A stretch of 45,059 bases of DNA from Nitrospirota bacterium. Lineage in GTDB: Bacteria; Nitrospirota; Thermodesulfovibrionia; Thermodesulfovibrionales; UBA6898. Within the stretch, counting starts at the first letter, position 1; each line of letters starts with the position of its first letter. The notes beneath the pieces were generated by a model that saw only the letters and a program-made list of their open reading frames with translations, did no database searches and had not been told where the DNA came from. The translations under genes were made by a program, and so were the position numbers. Positions 16,960-24,026 of this stretch are shown here, piece after piece. The DNA is taken from contig JAKAHR010000029.1 in assembly GCA_021825365.1 (NCBI GenBank), forward strand, positions 1-45,059, given 5' to 3'.

Positions 16960-17033
16960 TCTTCGATCCCTCTTTTCCCCGTACTAATCGGATGCATATT
17001 TCTACCAGTATTCAGCCATATTAATCAATAGAA
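16955..17033 (-). repeat. intergenic repeat module, copy B
   Basis: CGTCACTCTTCGATCCCTCT and ATCGGATGCATATTTCTACC are shared with copy A. The module supplies the ribosome site and GTG start of the gene at 16959 and, further upstream on that strand, TTGATT plus TGGTAGAAATATGCATCC. It is also immediately upstream of ccsA on the other strand. Confidence 0.65.
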
Positions 17034-17050
17034 TACAGCCTGACCTTTTT

Positions 17051-17059
17051 TGCTATAAT
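17051..17059 (+). promoter_or_regulatory. extended -10 element of ccsA
   Basis: TGCTATAAT at 17051-17059 places the expected transcription start at about 17066, one or two bases before the ccsA ATG at 17068. No Shine-Dalgarno is present, so the transcript is probably leaderless. Confidence 0.5.
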
Positions 17060-17067
17060 GACACGAC

Positions 17068-17805
17068 ATGCACTCTCTCTTGATCATCCTCTCGCTTGCC
17101 TGCTACGTATTCGGCTATTTCCGCATGCCGTTTGTCTATGCAGGCTTCCTGCTCCAGACGGCCTACATGGTCTCCCGGGGGCTGCAGGTGGGGAGGCTTC
17201 CGATCATCGGCCCCCACGACACCCTCGTCTTCATGTCCGTCTCCACCATGCTCTTTGCGCTTCCCCTGACCTACAAAGTGAAAGACCGTACCAGGCTCCT
17301 CTTCCCCCTGGTCGGATTGTCCGTCTTTTTTGTGGGCCTGTCCCTTCTTTATAAGCCACACAACGCGCCCCTCCCCCCCGTGCTGAAGACCCTCTGGTTT
17401 GAGGCACACGTCGCCCTCTCTTTCTTCTCGTATGCGCTCTTCGGGATAGGCGCCGTGATGGGGGTGCTGCGGCTCATCTCCCCTGGAGAAGACGCAACAG
17501 CAGGAGGAGTATCCGTTGATGCACTGCAGTACAAGACGATCCTGACCGGGTACTGTTTCTTTTCGACGGCCATGGTCTTTGGCGGCATATGGGCATACCT
17601 TGCCTGGGGCACCTACTGGCTCTGGACCCCCAAGGAACTCTGGACCGTCATCCTCTGGCTCTTCTACAGCCTCTACCTCCACGCCAGGCTCAGGAACTGG
17701 TGGACCGGCAGGCCGTCCGCTGTCCTTGCTATAATCGGATTTCTTATCGTGCTCTTCACCTATCTCGGCGTGAGTCTCTTCATGAAGAGCTCACACACTT
17801 TTTGA
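17068..17805 (+). CDS. ccsA: CcsA/ResC-type cytochrome c synthase subunit
   Basis: A 245-residue polytopic membrane protein of the CcmC/CcsA family with about seven to eight helices. The WWD-like haem-handling motif is WGTYWLWTPKELWT. Candidate haem-ligand histidines are in LWFEAHVAL and YLHARL. With ResB it exports haem and attaches it to CXXCH apocytochromes outside the membrane (system II). Confidence 0.88.
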   Translation: MHSLLIILSLACYVFGYFRMPFVYAGFLLQTAYMVSRGLQVGRLPIIGPHDTLVFMSVSTMLFALPLTYKVKDRTRLLFPLVGLSVFFVGLSLLYKPHNAPLPPVLKTLWFEAHVALSFFSYALFGIGAVMGVLRLISPGEDATAGGVSVDALQYKTILTGYCFFSTAMVFGGIWAYLAWGTYWLWTPKELWTVILWLFYSLYLHARLRNWWTGRPSAVLAIIGFLIVLFTYLGVSLFMKSSHTF

Positions 17806-17806
17806 C

Positions 17807-18547
17807 ATGGCGATACTCAAGGGCATACTCGGCTTTTTTCTCTCGCTCAGGACGACGATCTGGCTGACGCTGCTCCTCCTGGCACTGCTCCTGTACGGAT
17901 CGGTCATCATGCCCCTCAATGAGGAGTTCCAGGCACTTCACACCGTCCCCCTTTTCCCGTGGCTTGAGGAAAGCCCGCCGGCGATCACCTGGTGGCTCTT
18001 CGCCGCGATCGCGGTCCTTTCCCTCCTGACCGCAAACACCATCTTTTGCAGCCTCGAGTCCCTCATCAAGAAGAGGGGATCGCGTCAATTCCTTCTCGTG
18101 GTGTCGCCCCAGGTGATTCATATCGGCTTTCTCTTCATCCTCCTGGCACACCTCTTCAGCTCGTACGACAGTTTCCGGGGAATGACTTATGTGGGAGAAG
18201 GGACCCGGCTGTCCCTGCCCAATAACACGAGCATCCTCTTTGAGCGGATCAACACCGGCATCTCGCCCTCCGGATACCTTATCGACTGGTCGGCCGAGAT
18301 CACCCGCCTCGATGAACAGGGGAAGCCCGCAGGCCGTTCGGTCATCGGCCCCAACGCGCCCGCATTCTTCAAGGGCTTCGGCATCTATATAAAGACCGTG
18401 CAGCCAGGCCCCTTGACCACGGCACTGATCGAGGTGAGCCGTGATCCGGGCGCCGTCTGGGCGCTGGCCGGGGGCGTACTGTTTCTCGCGGGCATGATCA
18501 CCCTCCTCATCGTCAAGATACGGAGGGAAGATGCAGCAGAGGGATGA
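17807..18547 (+). CDS. resB: ResB/CcsB-like cytochrome c biogenesis protein, short form
   Basis: A 246-residue protein that starts one base after the ccsA stop. Helices lie at about residues 13-35 (TTIWLTLLLLALLLYGSVIM), 63-83, 101-122 (VSPQVIHIGFLFILLAHLF) and 219-240. The segment between the last two is periplasmic (YVGEGTRLSLPNNTSILFER; SAEITRLDEQGKPAGRSVIG). It is much shorter than classical ResB (over 400 residues), like the reduced forms seen beside CcsA in some anaerobes. Start lacks a clear ribosome site, suggesting coupling to ccsA. Confidence 0.8.
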   Translation: MAILKGILGFFLSLRTTIWLTLLLLALLLYGSVIMPLNEEFQALHTVPLFPWLEESPPAITWWLFAAIAVLSLLTANTIFCSLESLIKKRGSRQFLLVVSPQVIHIGFLFILLAHLFSSYDSFRGMTYVGEGTRLSLPNNTSILFERINTGISPSGYLIDWSAEITRLDEQGKPAGRSVIGPNAPAFFKGFGIYIKTVQPGPLTTALIEVSRDPGAVWALAGGVLFLAGMITLLIVKIRREDAAEG

Positions 18548-18695
18548 GTCACGGATATTCGTTGTGCACGAACATCATGCCCGGCATCTCCACTTCGACC
18601 TCCGCCTCGAAAAGGAGTGGCTCCTCATAAAGAAGAAAGACGACTTCGCTGACAAGGACTTCCGTCTCCAGACCGTGCTGCACCGCCCCTCCTGA
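18531..18695 (+). pseudogene. collapsed LigD-type 3'-phosphoesterase remnant
   Basis: A 54-codon frame with GGAGGGA upstream, overlapping the resB end by 17 bp. Residues 9-27 (IFVVHEHHARHLHFDLRLE) match the N-terminal histidine-rich motif of the LigD 3'-phosphoesterase domain. Residues 29-44 (EWLLIKKKDDFADKDF) match its final strand. The roughly 100 residues that normally separate them are missing, without a frameshift. Known domains of this family trim 3' ends in non-homologous end joining. The product cannot form the catalytic fold, so this is a degraded gene or a micro-protein derived from one. Confidence 0.7.
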
Positions 18696-18742
18696 CTGAT
18701 CCGGCAACTTCCCGGCCCCCTCTATTTCAGCACTCTAAAGCC

Positions 18743-18751
18743 TGATATACT
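18743..18751 (+). promoter_or_regulatory. extended -10 promoter of the MASE3 kinase
   Basis: TGATATACT at 18743-18751 is an extended -10. The kinase ATG is at 18780, with AGAGGA between. Confidence 0.45.
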
Positions 18752-18779
18752 GGAGCTGAGAACAGAGGACAACCCATCC

Positions 18780-21284
18780 ATGCCAACCGCGTCTTTTGAG
18801 AAGATCGTCGCCGGCATATCCGGAAGAGAAGGGGCGCACCTCACTATCGTGAGATCCCTGGGTCTCCTCGGCCTGCTCTTCTGCCTGTACCTGACCAGCC
18901 TTTACAGTTATCTCCTGTTCCACAGCGTCGCAGAGGTCTTCAGCCTCGTGATCGCCTTCAGCATCTTCGTCATCGCCTGGAATGCCCGGAGCAGGCTGGA
19001 CAACAATTACCTTCTCTTCACCGGCATCGCCTATTTCTTCGTCAGCGGCCTGGACCTCGTCCATACCCTTTCATACAAGGGCATGGGCGTGTTTCCGGGT
19101 TACGACGCCAACCTTCCGACGCAGCTCTGGATAGCGGCCCGCTATCTTCAGGCGATAACCCTCGTCCTGGCGGCGTTATTCGTCAGGAGGGGCCTCGAGG
19201 TCAGGGACGTCTTTCTTACCTACACCGCGGCAAGTGCCGCCCTGTTGTGGCTGATCTTCGGCCGGTCCTTTCCGGACTGTTTCATCGAGGGCAAAGGTCT
19301 CACCCCTTTTAAGATCTGGAGCGAATATGTCATCAGCTCCCTGTTTGTTCTGGCGGCCGTGCTTCTGTATAAACGCAAGGCCGATTTCGACGCCTCGGTG
19401 CTTGGGGTCATCTTCGCGTCTGTCGCCGCAACGGTCGTCTCTGAACTCGCCTTCACCCGTTATGTGAGCGTCTACGGATTCGCAAACCTCTTCGGCCATA
19501 TGCTGAGAATTATCGCCTTCTATCTGATGTACCGGGCGCTCGTCGTCACCGGTATCGTCCGTCCCTACGACCTCATCTACCGGAGTCTCAAGCAGGGAGA
19601 GGAAGCCCTGAAGAAGTCCAACGAGGAGCTGGAGCGGAGGGTGAAGAAACGGACAGAGGAGCTGGTTCGGGTGAATGAGGAACTGCAGAGGGAGATGGAG
19701 GAGAAGACAAAGACAGCCGAGGCGCTGCGTGTGAGCGAGGCGACCCTCGCACATGCCCAAAAGGTCGCCCGTCTCGGCAGCTGGGAATGGGAGATCGCTA
19801 CCAACCAGCTTGCCTGGTCGGATGAGATCTATCGCATCTTCGGCCTGCAGCCGCACGAGTGCGGAGCAGATTACAGCACCTTCATGAAGGCGGTACATCC
19901 CGCTGACCGGGATGCTGTGCAAAGAGCCGTGCATGATGCGCTTGAAAACAGGAGACCATACAGCATCGATCACCGTGTCGTTCTGGCCGATGGGACAGAG
20001 AAGATCGTACATGAGCAGGGTGAGACGATAGCTGATGCCTCCGGGACCGTGATCCGCATGATCGGGACGGTGCAGGACATCACCGAGATGAAGAGGCTGG
20101 AAGAGCAGTTCCGCCACTCCCAGAAGCTTGAGGCTGTGGGTCTCCTGGCCGGCGGCGTTGCCCATGACTTCAATAATATCCTTACCGCCATCATCGGGTA
20201 TGCGAGCCTCCTGCAGATGCGGCGGGAAAAACCGGAGACGATCGGCACGTATGCCGAGGAGATCCTGGCAGCAGCCGAGCGGGCCTCCTACCTGACGCAA
20301 AGCCTCCTCCTCTTCAGCCGGAAGCAGGACTCCCTGCTGAAGCAGGTAAACCTCAATGACATCATCCGGGTCACGGACAAGCTGCTTCGCCGCATCATCG
20401 GGGAGGACGTTGAACTGGCTCTGTCTCTGGCCGACCATCCGCTGATAGTCATGGCGGACAGCGGCCAGATCGACCAGGTGCTGATGAATCTCTGCACCAA
20501 TGCGCGTGACGCGATGCCGCGGGGCGGCAGGATAACCGTCGAGACCAGCTCCATCCAGACAGACCGGGCATTCTTCCCCGATCAGCCGCCTGGGCAGGCG
20601 GGTCACTATGCCGTGCTCGCGGTGAGCGATACGGGCTGCGGCATGGACGACCTGACGAGACAGAAGATCTTCGAGCCCTTCTTTACCACCAAGGAGCCCG
20701 GCAAGGGAACAGGGCTCGGCCTCTCCATCATATACGGCATCGTCAGACAGCACGGAGGCTTTATCACCGTCGACAGTTCACCGGGAGCGGGAACGATTTT
20801 CCGCATCTACCTGCCGCTGCTCGGGGATGCGGCCGCTGAAACGGCCGCCCCTGCGCAACCCGCGGCAACCCAGAACGGCGGGACCGAGACGATCCTCGTC
20901 GCTGAAGACGATGTTGTTCTCGGCAGGCTGATCAGGACCGTACTGTCGGATTTCGGCTACTCGGTCATTCTCACCCACGACGGGGAAGGCGCGGTGGCAC
21001 AGTTCTCGGAAAACCGGGAGCGGATCCGGCTGGCGGTGATCGACCTGGTGATGCCCAAGAAGGGCGGACTCGAGGCATACGCTGAGATGAAGATGCTCGT
21101 CCCGTCGCTCCGGGTGCTCTTCATGAGCGGCTACGCGGCAACGGTCCTCCGGACAAAAATCGTGCTGGGAGAGGGGACCGATTACATCGCCAAACCCGTC
21201 TCACCCAGGGACCTGTTACAGAAGGTGAGGGAGATACTGGAGAGGCCGGAAGCGCCATCAGGAGCGCGTTCCGGAGCTGTCTGA
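18780..21284 (+). CDS. MASE3-PAS hybrid histidine kinase
   Basis: An 834-residue protein. Residues 20-250 are a multi-helix MASE3-type membrane sensor (FVSGLDLVHTLSYKGMGVFP, LWIAARYLQAITL). A coiled coil spans residues 265-315, a PAS/PAC domain residues 320-440 (WEWEIATNQLAWSDEIYRIF), and HisKA residues 448-515 with the phospho-acceptor in GGVAHDFNNILTAIIGY. HATPase follows at residues 555-675 (NLCTNARDAM, DTGCGMDD, GKGTGLGLSI), then a C-terminal receiver at residues 700-820 with the phospho-aspartate in VIDLVMPKKGG. The signal is unknown; MASE3 is a predicted membrane ligand sensor. No partner regulator is adjacent. Confidence 0.9.
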   Translation: MPTASFEKIVAGISGREGAHLTIVRSLGLLGLLFCLYLTSLYSYLLFHSVAEVFSLVIAFSIFVIAWNARSRLDNNYLLFTGIAYFFVSGLDLVHTLSYKGMGVFPGYDANLPTQLWIAARYLQAITLVLAALFVRRGLEVRDVFLTYTAASAALLWLIFGRSFPDCFIEGKGLTPFKIWSEYVISSLFVLAAVLLYKRKADFDASVLGVIFASVAATVVSELAFTRYVSVYGFANLFGHMLRIIAFYLMYRALVVTGIVRPYDLIYRSLKQGEEALKKSNEELERRVKKRTEELVRVNEELQREMEEKTKTAEALRVSEATLAHAQKVARLGSWEWEIATNQLAWSDEIYRIFGLQPHECGADYSTFMKAVHPADRDAVQRAVHDALENRRPYSIDHRVVLADGTEKIVHEQGETIADASGTVIRMIGTVQDITEMKRLEEQFRHSQKLEAVGLLAGGVAHDFNNILTAIIGYASLLQMRREKPETIGTYAEEILAAAERASYLTQSLLLFSRKQDSLLKQVNLNDIIRVTDKLLRRIIGEDVELALSLADHPLIVMADSGQIDQVLMNLCTNARDAMPRGGRITVETSSIQTDRAFFPDQPPGQAGHYAVLAVSDTGCGMDDLTRQKIFEPFFTTKEPGKGTGLGLSIIYGIVRQHGGFITVDSSPGAGTIFRIYLPLLGDAAAETAAPAQPAATQNGGTETILVAEDDVVLGRLIRTVLSDFGYSVILTHDGEGAVAQFSENRERIRLAVIDLVMPKKGGLEAYAEMKMLVPSLRVLFMSGYAATVLRTKIVLGEGTDYIAKPVSPRDLLQKVREILERPEAPSGARSGAV

Positions 21285-21288
21285 TTCC

Positions 21289-21318
21289 TTGACAAAGATT
21301 TCTCCAAACCCCTATAAT
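21289..21318 (+). promoter_or_regulatory. consensus promoter of the TPR gene
   Basis: TTGACA (21289-21294), 18 bp, TATAAT (21313-21318): both hexamers are perfect. The expected start is about 21325, only six bases before the ATG, with no Shine-Dalgarno. Confidence 0.8.
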
Positions 21319-21330
21319 CACTAATAATTT

Positions 21331-22038
21331 ATGAACTCGACACTCCAGGAACTCTATGACCTCGGCAAGAAGCTCTTCGACGAGGGAAAGCTCAGCGAAG
21401 CAGAGCCGCTCCTCAGGGAGGTCGTCAAGATCAACCCCAATTACGCTGACGTGCAGAACAAGCTCGGCGTCATCTCCAACCTCAAGGGAGATCTCAGGGC
21501 CGCTGCGGAGCATTTCGAAAAGGCGCTGCAGATCAACCCCCGCTACACCGAGGCGTCCCTTAATCTCGCGGTCACCTATAATGACCTGGGAGAGTTCAAG
21601 CTGGCGCAGGACGTCTTTTCGATGGCCGCCCAGATCGCCCATCCTGATCCGAATGTCCTTGACCCCTTCATCGCCGGCAAGCTGGCGAATGAACACTTCA
21701 AGCTCGGCAACCTCTATCTCGAATTCAACATGAACGAAGAGGCGATCACGGAATACCGGAAGGCGGTCAGGCTCCACCCCAAACTCGCCGACGTCCATAC
21801 GAAACTCGGGATCGCCCTCAGGAATAAGGGCAAGAATGAAGAGGCGATCGTCCACTTCGTCAAGGCAAAGGCGATCAACCCCAAGTACGGCCCTGCCTGG
21901 GTCCAGCTGGGACTCAGTTACTACATGGAGGGACTCACCGGACTCGCCTTCGAAGAATGGGAAAAGGCACTGGCCGCGATCCCGAACCTCAAAGAGGCGG
22001 CGAATTACCTCAAGCTCCTGAAAAAAGAGGAAAAGTAA
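21331..22038 (+). CDS. TPR-repeat protein
   Basis: A 235-residue soluble protein made almost wholly of tetratricopeptide repeats: LYDLGKKLFDEGKLSEAEPL, VQNKLGVISNLKGDLRAAAE, ASLNLAVTYNDLGEFKLAQD, HFKLGNLYLEFNMNEEAITE, VHTKLGIALRNKGKNEEAIV and AWVQLGLSYYMEGLTGLAFE. It has no signal peptide. It is a protein-protein scaffold with unknown partner. It begins right after the perfect promoter and may be co-transcribed with the ABC genes 6 bp downstream. Confidence 0.85.
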   Translation: MNSTLQELYDLGKKLFDEGKLSEAEPLLREVVKINPNYADVQNKLGVISNLKGDLRAAAEHFEKALQINPRYTEASLNLAVTYNDLGEFKLAQDVFSMAAQIAHPDPNVLDPFIAGKLANEHFKLGNLYLEFNMNEEAITEYRKAVRLHPKLADVHTKLGIALRNKGKNEEAIVHFVKAKAINPKYGPAWVQLGLSYYMEGLTGLAFEEWEKALAAIPNLKEAANYLKLLKKEEK

Positions 22039-22044
22039 TACGCA

Positions 22045-23001
22045 GTGTCCCTGCTCGACGTAAGGGCCCTGAACATTTTTTTTCAGTCGTCATCCACCCC
22101 TGTCCAGGTAGTATCAGACCTCAGCTTCCGCATCGGAGAATCAGAGGTCTTCGGCCTCGCCGGCGAAAGCGGATGCGGCAAGAGCATCACCGCCCTCTCG
22201 ATCATGGGCATCCTCCCGCAAAATGCCTTTGCCACGGGACAGATCCTGTTCAAGGGAAAAGACTTTGCGACCCTCGGCGAAGAGTCCCGCAGGCGGCTGA
22301 GGGGCAATGAGATATCCATGGTCTTTCAGGAGCCGATGACCTCGCTGAATCCCGTGCTCACCGCCGGCTACCAGGTGGCAGAGGTGCTCATGACGCACCG
22401 GGGCATGTCAAGGCGCGATGCGATGGACAGGGCGGTAGAGCTCCTGGCATCCGTCAAGATCCCCTCTCCGGAAATACGCGTAAGGGAATATCCCCACCAG
22501 ATGTCCGGGGGGATGCGCCAGCGGGTGATGATAGCCATGGCGATCGCCTGCAACCCTTCCCTGCTGATCGCCGATGAGCCGACGACCGCCCTTGATGTCA
22601 CCATCCAGGCGCAGATACTCGAACTCATCCAGCGGCTCAGGGAGGAACGGAAGATGTCCATCCTCCTCATCACCCACGACCTGGGGGTCATCGCGGAAAA
22701 TGCGGCCCGTGTGGGCATCATGTACGCAGGCAGGCTGATGGAACTTGCCGCGACCGGGGAGCTCTTCGGCAACCCGCTGCACCCCTATACAAAGGGGCTT
22801 CTCGGCTCGCTGCCCGGGGCCAAGGGCACGCCCCTGAGTCCCATCGCCGGCACCGTCCCGAGACCGGAAGACTTCCCGCCCGGGTGCAAATATCAGGGCA
22901 GATGTCCTGAAGCCCGACCCGAATGCTCTGCGGAGGAACCGGGCCTCATCGAGGTCTCTCCCGGTCATTTTGTTCGATGCTCGTGGGTGATCAGGAGATG
23001 A
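22045..23001 (+). CDS. oligopeptide/dipeptide ABC transporter ATPase, DppD/OppD type
   Basis: A 318-residue ATPase from GTG 22045. Walker [10 protein letters not shown]-loop [12 protein letters not shown], signature MSGGMRQRV, Walker [13 protein letters not shown] and switch H in ITHDLGV. The Opp/Dpp C-terminal extension with its Cys cluster ([17 protein letters not shown]), which binds an Fe-S cluster in some homologues, is present. It overlaps the partner ATPase by four bases. No permease or binding-protein gene of this system occurs in the window. Confidence 0.9.
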   Translation: MSLLDVRALNIFFQSSSTPVQVVSDLSFRIGESEVFGLAGESGCGKSITALSIMGILPQNAFATGQILFKGKDFATLGEESRRRLRGNEISMVFQEPMTSLNPVLTAGYQVAEVLMTHRGMSRRDAMDRAVELLASVKIPSPEIRVREYPHQMSGGMRQRVMIAMAIACNPSLLIADEPTTALDVTIQAQILELIQRLREERKMSILLITHDLGVIAENAARVGIMYAGRLMELAATGELFGNPLHPYTKGLLGSLPGAKGTPLSPIAGTVPRPEDFPPGCKYQGRCPEARPECSAEEPGLIEVSPGHFVRCSWVIRR

Positions 23002-23972
23002 GCGGGGTCATTCTCGCCTCTGAATCCCTGAGGAAATACTTTGAGGTGAAAAGTCCCCTCGGCAAGGCCGGAGGGACCCTCCGGGCCGTCGACGGGGTGG
23101 ACTTTTCGATCAGCGACAACAGCGTCTTTGCGCTTGTGGGCGAAAGCGGCTGCGGTAAATCAACCGTTGCCCGCCTCGTCCTGAGGCTCCTTGCACCCAC
23201 CTCGGGGAGGGTCCTCTTCAAGGGCAGAGACGTGCTGTCCTTTTCCGGGGACGAGCTGAAGGCCTACCGGAAATCCGTTCAGATCATCTTCCAGGACCCC
23301 TTCGCATCGCTGAACCCCCGAAGGACCGTCTACGACACGATCTCCGAGCCGCTCCTGATTCATCGGATCGTGCCGAAGAGCCGCTTCAGGGACAGGGTCG
23401 TCGAGATCCTCGGCACGGTCGGACTCGGGGCCGAGACCCTGAACCGCTATCCCCATGAATTCAGCGGCGGCCAGCGGCAGCGCATCTGCATCGCACGCGC
23501 ACTGTCTGTCTCACCCGAGATCATCGTGGCTGACGAACCGTTGTCAGCCCTTGATGTCTCGATCCAGGCGCAGATCCTCAACCTCCTGATCGACCTCAAG
23601 GAGAAGGCGCGGCTCTCGTATCTCTTCATCAGCCATGACCTCAGGGTCGTCCACTACCTGAGCGATCAGGTGGGTGTCATGTACCTGGGCAAGATCGTAG
23701 AGCACGCAAATACGGAGGAGCTCTTCAGCAAGCCGTTCCATCCCTATACGGAGGTACTCCTGGCCTCCGCCCCGAAGTTGAAGACAGAAGGAGAAAGGGT
23801 GAGACAGGCTCCGCTGAAGGGAGAGGTACCGAGCCCCGTCGACATACCGCCCGGATGCCCCTTCCATCCCCGCTGTCCCCGGAGGTTCGCCCCCTGTGAC
23901 AGGATAGTCCCGCAGTTCCGGGAAAGCCACGGCCGGCTGATATCCTGCCATCTCTGGAATCCGTACGACTAG
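22998..23972 (+). CDS. oligopeptide/dipeptide ABC transporter ATPase, DppF/OppF type
   Basis: A 324-residue ATPase from ATG 22998 (ATGA overlap with the previous gene; the longer frame starts inside it). Walker [10 protein letters not shown]-loop IIFQDPFASLNP, signature FSGGQRQRI, Walker B IIVADEPLSALD, switch H in ISHDLRV, and the C-terminal Cys motif PPGCPFHPRCPRRFAPC. It forms the heterodimeric motor with the preceding protein. Confidence 0.92.
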   Translation: MSGVILASESLRKYFEVKSPLGKAGGTLRAVDGVDFSISDNSVFALVGESGCGKSTVARLVLRLLAPTSGRVLFKGRDVLSFSGDELKAYRKSVQIIFQDPFASLNPRRTVYDTISEPLLIHRIVPKSRFRDRVVEILGTVGLGAETLNRYPHEFSGGQRQRICIARALSVSPEIIVADEPLSALDVSIQAQILNLLIDLKEKARLSYLFISHDLRVVHYLSDQVGVMYLGKIVEHANTEELFSKPFHPYTEVLLASAPKLKTEGERVRQAPLKGEVPSPVDIPPGCPFHPRCPRRFAPCDRIVPQFRESHGRLISCHLWNPYD

Positions 23973-24026
23973 GCTATACGGCTCCTCACCCGCCGATACT
24001 TTCCCTAATCATCAGGACCGGAACTC

